Under the pieces are notes generated by a model. The model made no database searches and was not told the origin of the DNA. It worked only from the letters and a program-made list of their open reading frames with translations. Below, piece by piece: positions 15,704 to 24,839 of a DNA stretch of 64,000 bases; position 1 is the stretch's first letter; every line of letters begins with the position of its first letter. The translations under genes and the position numbers were made by a program. The stretch covers positions 73,271-137,270 of the forward strand of contig JAEYNR010000048.1 of assembly GCA_023412475.1 (NCBI GenBank), given 5' to 3'. Origin of the DNA: Fibrobacterota bacterium. Its GTDB lineage: Bacteria > Fibrobacterota > Chitinivibrionia > Chitinivibrionales > Chitinispirillaceae.

Positions 15704-17749
15704 TTGCAAATACCTGTGCGTAAGATTCTGTGGTCTGCCCAACAGCCACAAAACTACCTTCTTGATAAAGAATGGCTGGTGACCAATGGATTAGGCGGAT
15801 ACGCGTCGGGAACTCTTGCGGGGGCACTGACCCGCCGGTATCATGCCTTGCTTACCGCCGCACTTCCTTCACCTCTGGGAAGGGTGGTTTTATTGAACCA
15901 CCTGATCGAGCATCTGCTTCTGTCTGATTCGACCCAGGTTTGTATCTCCTGTGACCAGACGCATCTGACCGATATTACAGTTCATGGTGCCTCCTATCTC
16001 AGCGAATTCCGGCTCGAATGGGGACTTCCTGTATGGAGTTATAAAATCGGTGGCACACTGATGGAAAAACAAATTTTCATGCCTCATCTGCAAAACACAG
16101 TCCATATCTCCTACAGGGTGATTCATGGTGAAGAGCTCACTATCAACCTTCGGCCATCTATTGATTTTCGCAAGCATGATTCTTCTCTGAAGAAAGCTCA
16201 AAAGGATGACTATTACCTGATTGCCCACCACTTTTATTACCAGATATATGCTGATCCGCTTTTCCCCAAACTCAACCTCTTTATCAGCGGGAAAAAGACA
16301 AGTTTCACTCTTGACGGAGGAGAGACTAAAGACATTCACCACTTCACTGAGGCAGACCGGGGCTATGATGCGGTGGGTTCTCTTTGGACTCCTGGTACCA
16401 TTTCTGCCAGAATAGACTCTGGTAATCCTTTCACCATGACCGCGTCTTGTGAACCTGTAGAAAACGTGCTTGCAATGAATGCAGAAACTGCATTAAAAAA
16501 GGAAATAGAGAGAAGAGAAAAGCTTATCGGCCTTGCATCGGCAAAAGCGCAGGAAGGCATTGCTTGCGAGCTAGTAATAGCAGCAGATCAGTTTATAATT
16601 TCTCCAGTGGGTCGTTCACCGGATATAATCAGGAGTCATGCTTCAGGTGATGAACTCCGCTCAGTCATTGCCGGTTATCATTGGTTTACTGACTGGGGCC
16701 GCGACACCATGATCAGCCTCGAGGGGCTTGCTCTTGTTACCGGCAGATTTACTGAGGCAGGATGGATCTTGCGAACATTTGCACGCTATATCCATGAGGG
16801 GCTTATTCCAAACCTGTTCCCAGAAGGAGAAAAGGTGGGCAGATATAATACTGCCGATGCCACTTTGTGGTTCTTTCATGCTCTGAACCGCTATTTACAA
16901 TACACTAATGACAGATTTACTCTCAATTCTCTTCTGGATATACTGACAGAGATTATAGATATACATGTTTTAGGAACTCTTTTTGGTATCGGTGCAGATC
17001 CTGCCGATGGTTTAATGAGGCAGGGGCAGGCGGGGCTGCAGTTAACCTGGATGGATGCGAAAGTGCAGGACTGGGTAGTTACACCCCGGGATGGAAAAGC
17101 GGTAGAGATAAATGCTTTGTGGTATAATGCTTTAAAGTTAATGGAAAAATGGATGAGGGAGGAGAAGGGAGACTCTTTCGCAATAGAGTTGGAAAAACTT
17201 TCTGCAAAAGTGTACAAATCCTTTAATGAACGGTTCTGGAATGAGAAGCTCAATTACCTTTACGATGTTATTGATGGTGATCAGGGTTCAGATTGCTCCT
17301 GCAGACCAAATCAGATTCTTGCAATCTCTTTAGATTATCCGGTTTTAGACAAATCGAGATGGGAAGCGGTTATTAAAGTCGTATCCGAAAAGCTTCTGAC
17401 TCCCTTTGGGCTGAGGACTCTTTCGAGGGAACATCCGCATTTCAAACCAAAATACTTTGGAGATCTTCGGGCCAGAGATGCCGCTTATCATCAGGGGACA
17501 GTCTGGGCATGGCTGATAGGTCCTTTTATCGATGCTTGGCTTAAACTTCACCCAGGAAAGCAGGAAAAAGCTGGAGAATTTCTAAAAAGCTTTGATTCTC
17601 ACCTTTCGGATGGCTGCATAGGTTCTGTAAGTGAAATTTTCGATGCACAAGATCCTTTTACTCCCCGTGGTTGTATAGCCCAGGCATGGAGTGTGGCAGA
17701 GGTTCTCAGATCTTTGGTTAAAACCCAGGCTAACTCAAGAAAATCGTAA
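15704..17749 (+). CDS. Amylo-alpha-1,6-glucosidase (glycogen debranching enzyme, GH133)
   Basis: Hydrolyses alpha-1,6 branch points in glycogen or limit dextrins. 681 residues: an N-terminal GDE domain (about 10-250, including LVTNGLGGYASGTLAG) and a C-terminal (alpha/alpha)6 barrel (about 280-670) with the conserved GYHWFTDWGRDTMISLEGL and QAGLQLTWMDAKV. The start is TTG at 15704 with a near-perfect AAGGAGGTG six bases upstream. No signal peptide, so cytoplasmic storage-glycogen use is likely. No other glycogen gene is adjacent. Confidence 0.93.
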   Translation: MQIPVRKILWSAQQPQNYLLDKEWLVTNGLGGYASGTLAGALTRRYHALLTAALPSPLGRVVLLNHLIEHLLLSDSTQVCISCDQTHLTDITVHGASYLSEFRLEWGLPVWSYKIGGTLMEKQIFMPHLQNTVHISYRVIHGEELTINLRPSIDFRKHDSSLKKAQKDDYYLIAHHFYYQIYADPLFPKLNLFISGKKTSFTLDGGETKDIHHFTEADRGYDAVGSLWTPGTISARIDSGNPFTMTASCEPVENVLAMNAETALKKEIERREKLIGLASAKAQEGIACELVIAADQFIISPVGRSPDIIRSHASGDELRSVIAGYHWFTDWGRDTMISLEGLALVTGRFTEAGWILRTFARYIHEGLIPNLFPEGEKVGRYNTADATLWFFHALNRYLQYTNDRFTLNSLLDILTEIIDIHVLGTLFGIGADPADGLMRQGQAGLQLTWMDAKVQDWVVTPRDGKAVEINALWYNALKLMEKWMREEKGDSFAIELEKLSAKVYKSFNERFWNEKLNYLYDVIDGDQGSDCSCRPNQILAISLDYPVLDKSRWEAVIKVVSEKLLTPFGLRTLSREHPHFKPKYFGDLRARDAAYHQGTVWAWLIGPFIDAWLKLHPGKQEKAGEFLKSFDSHLSDGCIGSVSEIFDAQDPFTPRGCIAQAWSVAEVLRSLVKTQANSRKS

Positions 17750-17756
17750 AGATTTT

Positions 17757-17947
17757 GTTACTACTCAACTATTTTCCCCGATAGTTTCGAAATCCCCAAA
17801 ATTGAAACACTTTAGTTACTTGAAACGCTCTTATTGATATTTAGAATTTAGGATTTTGGAATTTGTTTAGGATTTAAGAATTGAGATTTGGATTTTTTCC
17901 TGAGTAGTCATTAATACGCTTTTAGGAATAGACAGTTGGGTAGTTAC
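17757..17947. repeat. MITE-like element with GTTACTACTC ends (module M5)
   Basis: A 191-bp interval bounded by GTTACTACTCAACT (17757-17770) and its near-inverse AGTTGGGTAGTTAC (17934-17947). The interior holds degenerate AATTTAGGATTTTGG-type runs. A similar bounded element occurs at 26988-27306, and single copies of the right end at 33401-33408 and 37961-37970. Confidence 0.55.
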
Positions 17948-18004
17948 TTTTTTTCCCACATAATGGCATATCTTTCGCTCTTTTCATATAAATCAGAGGT
18001 TTAT

Positions 18005-18856
18005 ATGAAAACTGTTGTTATCCTGGCCACTATCACATTATTTCTCTTTACTCAGTGTTCACCGGTGCCTGTCAGTGGAAGGCGTCAATTAAACCTTATA
18101 CCTCAATCACAAATGCTGGCCTTGAGCTTTCAGTCATACGAGCAGTTTCTTGATGAAAATCAGATAGTCAGAGGAACTGAAGAAGCAAGAATGGTTTCCA
18201 CTGTAGGAAAAAGGATTCAGCGTTCAGTCGAACAGTATTTCAGAGCAGAAAATAATCTGGAACTGCTGGAGGGATTTCAGTGGGAATTTAATCTTGTGCA
18301 GGACAGCTCGGTTAACGCCTTTGCCATGCCAGGAGGTAAGACTGCGGTACTGACAGGGATTTTGCCGGTATGTGAAGATGCCAATGGTCTGGCGGTAGTT
18401 TTGGGCCATGAGATAGCGCATGCGGTAGCAAGGCATGGAAATGAGAGGATGAGTCAGTTACTGCTTGTTCAGTTGGGAGGTATGGCACTATCTGAGGCTT
18501 TATCGGAGCAGCCCCAACTTACCCAGCAGTTAGCGCTTATTGCATTTGGAGTTGGAACCCAGGTCGGAGTGCTTCTTCCATACAGTCGCATTCAGGAATC
18601 AGAGGCAGACCGGCTTGGGTTGATTTTCATGGCCATGGCAGGTTATGATCCCCGAGAAGCGGTGGGGTTTTGGCAACGCATGGAAAAACAGGGTGGCCAA
18701 TCGGTTCCTGAATTCCTCAGCACTCACCCTTCCACCGAAAACCGTATCCAGGATATCAGGAAACTGATTGCTGAGGCCATGAAATATTATAGGGAACAGA
18801 GCCTGAAGACTAAAAACGTAAAAAGGTATGCACTGCAGAGGTACCTAAAGAAATAA
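18005..18856 (+). CDS. M48-family zinc metalloprotease lipoprotein (LoiP/BepA-like)
   Basis: 283 residues. A signal ends in a Thr-Gln-Cys lipid-attachment site near residue 16, then comes the PVSGRRQLNLI motif typical of periplasmic M48 lipoproteins. The zinc site is HEIAH (about 131-135) with the third ligand Glu in ESEADRLG. Such proteases trim misassembled outer-membrane proteins. I chose the ATG at 18005, seven bases after AGAGG, over an in-frame start 69 bases upstream. The 3' end overlaps the convergent holin-family gene by 47 bases. Confidence 0.9.
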   Translation: MKTVVILATITLFLFTQCSPVPVSGRRQLNLIPQSQMLALSFQSYEQFLDENQIVRGTEEARMVSTVGKRIQRSVEQYFRAENNLELLEGFQWEFNLVQDSSVNAFAMPGGKTAVLTGILPVCEDANGLAVVLGHEIAHAVARHGNERMSQLLLVQLGGMALSEALSEQPQLTQQLALIAFGVGTQVGVLLPYSRIQESEADRLGLIFMAMAGYDPREAVGFWQRMEKQGGQSVPEFLSTHPSTENRIQDIRKLIAEAMKYYREQSLKTKNVKRYALQRYLKK

Positions 18857-19148
18857 GTAAAGCGGTAAGCAGAGTCCATCCAAAGCCATCAATCCGGAAA
18901 TCTTCAATCAGTTTATCGGTCAGCCACAGAAAAAAGGCATTGATTATAAATTTAAACAGCCCAAGAGTAAGAAGGACCAGTGGAAAGGTGAAAAATACAA
19001 ATAGCCATCCCAGCAGAAAATTCAGAAGACTGTAGATGATGGCGACCCAGATTGCGGTTGATGGTTTTTTAATATGTACTGCAGGCAGAAGCTGGCCGAT
19101 AAGGTAGATGATCCCTGCCATAATCCCCACATTTAATAGAATACGCAC
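18810..19148 (-). CDS. Phage-holin-4 superfamily (DUF/PF04020-like) membrane protein
   Basis: 112 residues with four membrane helices and the family pattern of a GLFKFIINAFFLWLTDKLI segment in the third/fourth helices. The superfamily is common in bacterial chromosomes with no phage nearby and has no proven function there. It overlaps the convergent M48 gene by 47 bases at their 3' ends. No prophage genes are close, so I read it as a chromosomal housekeeping membrane protein, not a lysis gene. Confidence 0.8.
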   Translation of the reverse strand: MRILLNVGIMAGIIYLIGQLLPAVHIKKPSTAIWVAIIYSLLNFLLGWLFVFFTFPLVLLTLGLFKFIINAFFLWLTDKLIEDFRIDGFGWTLLTALLISLGTSAVHTFLRF

Positions 19149-19326
19149 CGTTTTGTCTCCTTCTTTTTTTAGTTTTTGCGGCCAACAGTAGAATAATTCC
19201 TAACATAAATAATGCACTCACATTATAAAAGCGACAAAAAGGGGCAATTTCATCATGGCATTCACTTTGCAGATCTATCAAAACTGAAAACATGTGCTTT
19301 CACTCTTTTTACAGGTGATTTTTTAT

Positions 19327-19710
19327 ATGACAAAAGTAATGGTAGTTATTTACGAAAGTGATGAATCTCTGATAGAGAGGTATATGACGGAGCTGAGCCA
19401 TACCGGCTTTGAAATTATTACCAGGATAGCTCGTGATCTACACTCATTTCTGGATTTTATCAGAGAATTCAAACCTCAATTAGTATTGATGAGCAGTAGG
19501 ATTGCCGGACTTGGAGAGGTTCTTTTAGGTTTGCGGCAAAACCACCCGATACCAGCTCCGCTGATATTGATAGGTGAACTGGAGCGCCAAGAGGATTTTC
19601 GGCTTTCGATTAAAAACGGTGCATATGATTACGTTTCAGTTGAAAAGATATACCGTTTGGCAAATTCTTCCAGCAACGCTATTCGGTATCATTTGTTGGA
19701 GAGTGCTTAG
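19327..19710 (+). CDS. Pseudo-receiver domain protein
   Basis: 127 residues with the alpha/beta pattern of a response-regulator receiver domain and no output domain. Acidic residues remain near the first strand (YESDES), but the phosphoacceptor position at the end of the third strand reads LVLMSSR instead of LVLLD, so phosphorylation there is unlikely. The conserved Thr/Lys end is loosely kept as YDYVSVEK. I chose the ATG at 19327, eight bases after AGGTGA, over a GTG at 19294. No sensor kinase is adjacent. Confidence 0.7.
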   Translation: MTKVMVVIYESDESLIERYMTELSHTGFEIITRIARDLHSFLDFIREFKPQLVLMSSRIAGLGEVLLGLRQNHPIPAPLILIGELERQEDFRLSIKNGAYDYVSVEKIYRLANSSSNAIRYHLLESA

Positions 19711-19821
19711 AGGTAATCTTTTATTTGGTAAGCACGTAACATATCACAGCGTTTTTCTGGCACATTCTTTGATTCTCCTAGTAATTCAAGAGGTTACACT
19801 TACCAAGCAAGGAGCCCGAAT

Positions 19822-20004
19822 ATGAGTAGTGAAGTATATCTGCCCGAATGTGTTGTTTGCGGCAAGATAAAATTAAATGGTTACTGGTATCAGCCTTTTC
19901 AGACTCCTCCCCACTTTCCTAACTATCAGGGAGCTCTCTGTCCAGACTGCCAGGCTAAAAAACAAGCTAAAAAAGAACAGTTTACAACAGGACAAAAAAG
20001 CTGA
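19822..20004 (+). CDS. Small double-CxxC protein
   Basis: 60 residues with two CxxC pairs, CVVC (about 10-13) and CPDC (about 39-42), spaced as in a small zinc ribbon, then a Lys/Gln-rich tail. AAGGAG precedes the ATG at 19822. Unknown function; the fold suggests zinc binding. It is followed after 37 bases by another small gene with a strong ribosome-binding site, probably co-transcribed. Confidence 0.75.
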   Translation: MSSEVYLPECVVCGKIKLNGYWYQPFQTPPHFPNYQGALCPDCQAKKQAKKEQFTTGQKS

Positions 20005-20041
20005 CCCAGGATTCTTTTTTCCGCTATAGAAGGAGGTTTAA

Positions 20042-20317
20042 ATGAAACTGGTACTTACCGTTACTGCAGTTTTCGAGTTTGCTGAAAATATCAGTATTGA
20101 AGAGGTAGCTGAAAGTGATGAGGATTATGGAAAACATATCATCTATAAAGGCCATAAAATCCAGCCAGTTATAGATTTTCTGGAATATCAGGGAAAAATT
20201 GATGATATCCACACCTGGGAAACCCCCGACGAACAGATCAGCGATGAAATCTATGATTGTCTGCAATCTGAGGACTACACCCTCATAGAAATCGAAAATA
20301 AAGAGGAGGAGCATTGA
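20042..20317 (+). CDS. Acidic hypothetical protein (91 aa)
   Basis: 91 residues, strongly acidic, alternating beta-like and helical stretches and no Cys. A very strong AGAAGGAGG lies directly upstream of the ATG. No recognised family. The product is predicted cytoplasmic. It is the last gene before the TIGR02147 regulator, from which it is separated by about 220 bases containing that gene's promoter. Confidence 0.7.
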   Translation: MKLVLTVTAVFEFAENISIEEVAESDEDYGKHIIYKGHKIQPVIDFLEYQGKIDDIHTWETPDEQISDEIYDCLQSEDYTLIEIENKEEEH

Positions 20318-20460
20318 ATTCATCCTCCTCTAAATTCTGCCAATTTCCTCTTTGACTTTTTTCCTGCCAGTAGGATCTTTTAATGCTTATATTACAATAG
20401 TCTGTTATTTTCTCAAAACCAAATTTGCAGGAGCTATGCTGAGCATAGGAACAAAAAAGG

Positions 20461-20490
20461 TACACAAGTCGTGTACACAAAACGTATAAT
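20461..20490 (+). promoter_or_regulatory. Candidate promoter/operator of the TIGR02147 gene
   Basis: A TATAAT box at 20485-20490 lies just downstream of a palindrome, TACAC (20461-20465) and GTGTA (20471-20475), that would cover the -35 region at normal spacing. A second short palindrome GTGTACAC overlaps it. No good -35 hexamer is visible, which fits a regulated promoter. Binding by the adjacent regulator is inference. Confidence 0.4.
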
Positions 20491-20540
20491 CCTAATTATT
20501 ATTCAAGACTCAATTCAAACGTTTTGTCTATATTTAAATC

Positions 20541-21395
20541 ATGTTAAGCGTATTTAATTTTATTGATTACAGAAAATTTCTATCAGAATACTATCAGAAT
20601 AAAAAGAAAACTGCAAGTTATTTCTCCTATCGCTATTTTTCTCAGAAATTAGGTATCAATTCACCATCTTTTCTTAAGCACGTCATCGATGGCCAGAGAA
20701 ATCTTACCCCTCAGATGACCGAACGGTTCGCTAAAGCTCTGGGACTTTCACCCAGAGAGAAAAAATTCTTCTATAATCTGGTGCTTTTCAATCAGGCCAA
20801 AACATCGGTGGAAAAACAGGAGTATTACGCGGTACTAAGATCAATGATCAGTGGTATAAGAGAGTCGGTACTTAATGCGAATCAGTATGACTTTTATTCC
20901 AAATGGTACACGCCTGTAATAAGAGAGCTGATCTGTTTATGTGATTTTAAGGATAATTATGATTTGATGGCTTCTGTGCTCAAACCTAAAATCGAAGCCT
21001 TCCATGCAAAAGCTGCCGTAAACCTCCTTCTTAAGCTGAAGCTGGTGGAGAGACTTGAAAATGGCAGATTCAAACAAACCTCTTCTGCCATTGTCGCCGA
21101 TGACTCAGTGTCATCACTGGCTATAAAAAACTTTACCCGCAATATGCTTGATCAATCTAAAATTGCTCTGGATACTATCGACAGGAACAACAGACACATA
21201 TCCGGAATCACCATGGGGATATCTCCCGAAGCTTACGAACTGCTCACTACAGAAATCGAGGCATTTAAGGACAGGGTTAAATTTATTGTTAATAATGACA
21301 ATAAAAGCAGCAGAATCTATCAAATGAGCATCTCTCTTTTTCCGGTCAGCGAAGATCTTCACTCTATAAATACCAAGGATACAGGCACAGCATGA
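20541..21395 (+). CDS. TIGR02147/DUF4423 family putative transcription regulator
   Basis: 284 residues. The family is a large paralogous set defined in Fibrobacter succinogenes. The N-terminus (about 1-80) reads as a helix-turn-helix of Xre type (FIDYRKFLSEYY, then a YFSQKLGINSPSFLKHVIDG segment), and the rest is the family-specific DUF4423 region. It overlaps the following lipoprotein gene by four bases (ATGA), so the two are translationally coupled. This pairing suggests that the regulator controls or is controlled by the coupled surface lipoprotein, but that is inference. Confidence 0.9.
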   Translation: MLSVFNFIDYRKFLSEYYQNKKKTASYFSYRYFSQKLGINSPSFLKHVIDGQRNLTPQMTERFAKALGLSPREKKFFYNLVLFNQAKTSVEKQEYYAVLRSMISGIRESVLNANQYDFYSKWYTPVIRELICLCDFKDNYDLMASVLKPKIEAFHAKAAVNLLLKLKLVERLENGRFKQTSSAIVADDSVSSLAIKNFTRNMLDQSKIALDTIDRNNRHISGITMGISPEAYELLTTEIEAFKDRVKFIVNNDNKSSRIYQMSISLFPVSEDLHSINTKDTGTA

Positions 21396-23047
21396 GCAAT
21401 CTGATTCTTCTACTGCTTAGCTGTGTAGTGCTGTTTATCAGTTGTTCCCCAGATCATGCTGGTGGCACATCAGATACCGGTAACGCCAAAGTCGCAGCAG
21501 TAATCTACACAAGTGATGGCAAGCGGGCTGCAGGTGTTCCGGTGGTATGTTGTCCGATAGATTATCTGGCCGATTTCACTTCAGACTCCTTCTCATCTCC
21601 TAATCCCAGAATTGTTGAAACAATGACAGATGATTCGGGTTTCTTCACTATCGACTCGATCGGTGAAGGCGATTACATAATTGAAGTAAATGACCGGGAA
21701 TCATCTGTGATCTCTATCAGAGTTGAAGTTTCCGACCAATCTACTTCGACAATTTCCCTTAATGACACATTGAAATCTTATGCAAGCCTGCAGGGGAATG
21801 CAGGTCAGGTTACCGACTCATCCTTAAAGAGATATCTTCTGATTTACGGGCTTGATCGCTGTGTACCTGTTTCCACCGATGGATCATTTGCTCTCAACGA
21901 TCTGCCTGATGGCAGGTTTGATTTATTGATAACGTCTGACAACGATGATTGGATTCCATGCAAAATTGACAGTGTACATTTTTCGTCAGCCCAAACAGTG
22001 TCGATTCCATTTGCCGGCTGGAGTAAAAGATGTACTATTTCTTTGAATACCACCTCTTCAGGTGCTGACATCAAAGAGAATGTATATAACTTTCCAGTGT
22101 TGATCAGACTATCAGAAAGCAATTTCGACTTCAGTAATATCGACGGAAGCGACTGTATATTTATTGATTCTCAGAATAAGCAGCTCCGTTTTGAGATCGA
22201 GCAATGGGATATCACCAAAAAATTCGCCAGTATCTGGGTATCGCTGGACACAGTTTATGGCAACAGTGACAAGCAAACCATAACTATGCTCGGTGGAAAC
22301 CGTAACAATGTGTTACCTAACCTCCTCACTGTATTTGATTCTTCCTTTGGTTTTTTAGGATGTTACCATTTTAATGGAAATCTTGATAATGCTGCCTTAA
22401 ATCACTATAATGGAATTGACAGTGGCTCATTTGATACCAGTGAGGGTGTCATTGGACGTGCCCGTAGTTTCGATGGTTTCAGTAGTTTTTTCCGAATCGA
22501 AGATCTTCCTGATCGTCCCAGCGGATCAATCTCCTGCTGGTTCAGACCGGGCATGAACATCGATCAGTTCACCTCAAAGACACAGGGAATCTGGGGTAAG
22601 AAAATTAAGGATGACTATAATTTTACCCTTAGTCTTCAGGGGGTGGATTTCTTTAGTGGTAGTGATATCGGAGTCGCTGGAAAGCTGATAACCAAGCTGG
22701 AGGATACGGAAGGTGGAGAATATCTGGCAAGTATAACACCAAACTTTTTCGGTTATGTCTGGTATTTTGTTTACTGGAGTTGGGGTGAAGGGAGCAACTC
22801 ACTTTACATAAATGGAATTCTCGAAAATTCGATACCTGAATACCGTGCAGTATCGGGTGAAGCAAGTGATGAGATCGGCCGAAGTCTCTATGATGCTTCC
22901 AATATTCAGGATGGTGTACCGGGTTATTTTTATGGTACTCTCGATGAGTTCCGGTTAGATAGCAGGGCCAGAAATGCAGATTGGATTAAATTAAGTTATA
23001 TGAATCAACGGCCAGATCAAAGGCTGATAACCATAGTTAACCCTTAA
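21392..23047 (+). CDS. Cell-surface lipoprotein with DUF2341 and LamG-like domains
   Basis: 551 residues. A hydrophobic signal ends in ISC near residues 17-19, a lipobox. Two carboxypeptidase-regulatory-like beta domains follow (about 30-125 and 128-205), then a DUF2341 domain (about 210-320) and a concanavalin A/LamG-like domain (about 325-545), seen as GCYHFNGNLDN, RSFDGFSSFF and LDEFRLDSRAR. Such architecture fits binding of polysaccharides or glycans at the surface. Translationally coupled to the TIGR02147 gene by ATGA overlap. The binding target cannot be deduced. Confidence 0.82.
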   Translation: MSNLILLLLSCVVLFISCSPDHAGGTSDTGNAKVAAVIYTSDGKRAAGVPVVCCPIDYLADFTSDSFSSPNPRIVETMTDDSGFFTIDSIGEGDYIIEVNDRESSVISIRVEVSDQSTSTISLNDTLKSYASLQGNAGQVTDSSLKRYLLIYGLDRCVPVSTDGSFALNDLPDGRFDLLITSDNDDWIPCKIDSVHFSSAQTVSIPFAGWSKRCTISLNTTSSGADIKENVYNFPVLIRLSESNFDFSNIDGSDCIFIDSQNKQLRFEIEQWDITKKFASIWVSLDTVYGNSDKQTITMLGGNRNNVLPNLLTVFDSSFGFLGCYHFNGNLDNAALNHYNGIDSGSFDTSEGVIGRARSFDGFSSFFRIEDLPDRPSGSISCWFRPGMNIDQFTSKTQGIWGKKIKDDYNFTLSLQGVDFFSGSDIGVAGKLITKLEDTEGGEYLASITPNFFGYVWYFVYWSWGEGSNSLYINGILENSIPEYRAVSGEASDEIGRSLYDASNIQDGVPGYFYGTLDEFRLDSRARNADWIKLSYMNQRPDQRLITIVNP

Positions 23048-23068
23048 CAGCATATCTTAACACTTATA

Positions 23069-24130
23069 TCAGTATTTCTGAAGAATAGATAACAACTGTT
23101 TGTTTATCCTTTGTGGGTTATCGTATTGTTCAAGTTTGCTGTGAAGGCTTTCGCCTCTGGATATTATCCCAAAATCAAGATTCTTATAATTCCAGTAACT
23201 GAAACCGATATCCATTTCTTTGCAAACTGACAAAAGATCATCTATCCACCGCAATTGTAACTGCATAGGAACCAGTGCAAAGACTCCGAATTCATTGCAT
23301 ATTACTGGTGCACCATATTTCTCTCCAAACTTCTTAACAGGTGCGATTTCCTCGACAAAGCGATCCCTGTTCCAGATACCTGCCGATGCAGTCCCATATT
23401 TACGGGCCAAACCTTTTCCATAATCACCAGGATATTCCCGTTTTTCTCTTATCTCTGGTTCTCTTATCCAGGGAGCAAACTGATGAGTAAAGAGGAGCGG
23501 CTCATAGAAATGGAAACAGTAAATCATATTATCCAGGTCTACCGGATTCATTTGAAAATAAGCAGATGGACTGTTCCACATATTTGAACCTACAATTATC
23601 GGTATCTTCGAAGCATACCTGCGGATGTTTTTACACAGTTTATCTTTAATATTATTCCATATTTCTGCATTGGGAGCTACCGGTTCGTTAAGCACCTCAT
23701 AAAAAATATGATCATTGTCGCTATAGCGTTCAGAAAGGCAAGCCCAGATTTTTTCGGTTTTTTTCAAATAAGAGGGATCTACAAAGAGGTTCTGGATCGC
23801 AACATTATCGGATTCTGCGAAATCGTGCCCTGGACATTCATGCAGATCTATAATTATGGAAAGTTCTGTATTATGAGCCCATCGCAGAGCCTGGTCCAAA
23901 TAGCGTAGCCGATATTCATAAGGATTGCCATTCTCATCAAAAAAGATGTAATAGTCTATCGGAACACGCACATGGTTGAAGCCCCATTCTTTCACCTGAA
24001 GAAAATCTTCTTCAGTAATAAATGATTCTATATGCGCATCAATACCGGGAAAATTATCCGGATCTTTCTCCTTGATAGCATCTATCTGACTTAGCCAACC
24101 ACCTACATTAATTCCTCGTAAATGTTCCAT
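23069..24130 (-). CDS. Glycoside hydrolase family 5 (cellulase-like), no signal peptide
   Basis: 353 residues covering a single GH5 catalytic domain. The acid/base Glu is E149 in VLNEP and the nucleophile is E280 in VICNEFGVF; HVRVPIDY and DLHECPGH are further family motifs. There is no signal peptide, so it probably acts on imported oligosaccharides (beta-glucans or mannans) in the cytoplasm. A GGAAAG site precedes the ATG. A small secreted protein gene lies upstream on the same strand. Confidence 0.9.
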   Translation of the reverse strand: MEHLRGINVGGWLSQIDAIKEKDPDNFPGIDAHIESFITEEDFLQVKEWGFNHVRVPIDYYIFFDENGNPYEYRLRYLDQALRWAHNTELSIIIDLHECPGHDFAESDNVAIQNLFVDPSYLKKTEKIWACLSERYSDNDHIFYEVLNEPVAPNAEIWNNIKDKLCKNIRRYASKIPIIVGSNMWNSPSAYFQMNPVDLDNMIYCFHFYEPLLFTHQFAPWIREPEIREKREYPGDYGKGLARKYGTASAGIWNRDRFVEEIAPVKKFGEKYGAPVICNEFGVFALVPMQLQLRWIDDLLSVCKEMDIGFSYWNYKNLDFGIISRGESLHSKLEQYDNPQRINKQLLSILQKY

Positions 24131-24285
24131 AGCTTTCCATTCTTTTTTATCGGTCTTTGAATCTTTTGCAATACTTGCCTATCTCCACGCTGGTCATTTC
24201 TGTTCGGGATTTCTGATTTATTACTTTTTGATCAGAATAACCCTTTATGGAGTGAGCTCTATCGTCAGCCCACTTGAATATGAAA

Positions 24286-24546
24286 TCAATAGTGATCTCC
24301 TTCTTTTAACTTCCGAACAAGTTTAAGCTCAGCAGCATCGGTTCCACTTTTTACTTCTGTACAATTTATTGGAATAACCTCTGCCCCTCCAATCGATGCG
24401 GTTAATAAATCCGAAAGCCCGGAGGCATAACTTTTAGGTATTCCACCATGTTCACAGCCGGCATCCAGATACATTGGAAGAGCATCCAGTGCAAAAACTG
24501 GAAAAATTATCGAAAAAAAGAGCAGGATTAATAGTTTTTTTCCCAT
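24286..24546 (-). CDS. Small exported protein, possibly frameshifted
   Basis: 86 residues with a clear signal peptide (about 1-19, ending FALD) and a short mature region containing two Cys. A strong GGAGGAG precedes the ATG. No recognised family. After the stop, a shifted frame stays open for about 46 more codons to a TAA at 24147, just before the GH5 start, so the real gene may have been about 130 residues long before a one-base indel near 24286. That is tentative. Confidence 0.6.
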   Translation of the reverse strand: MGKKLLILLFFSIIFPVFALDALPMYLDAGCEHGGIPKSYASGLSDLLTASIGGAEVIPINCTEVKSGTDAAELKLVRKLKEGDHY

Positions 24547-24839
24547 TACTCCTCCAAACTGCTCATCTGTTTTATTTTTGTCCTATAATATAATTTGAAC
24601 TTCAAACAACTACCACAGCAGGAAAGACTGGGGGGGGGAAATCCGAAACACAAAATCTCAAATGAGAAATGGGAAAGAGATTTCAAATTGAAAAGGCAAA
24701 CAGGTTTGTAATAATCTGTACCGATAAACAGGAAAACTTATTGCTGAAACATGATACCTGCTGCCGAAGAGGATTCCTCGTCAGGCAGCAGGAAAATTAT
24801 TTCTACGAAGTACTACTGGTAATGGGAAAAGTCCAGAAA

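Noticed and set aside
18810..19148. Prophage lysis gene
   Set aside because: The holin-4 superfamily is widespread on chromosomes and no endolysin, integrase or structural phage gene is nearby.
19069..19293. 74-codon minus-strand ORF upstream of the holin-family gene
   Set aside because: Overlaps that gene by 80 bases in another frame, has no ribosome-binding site and loses coding character at the overlap.
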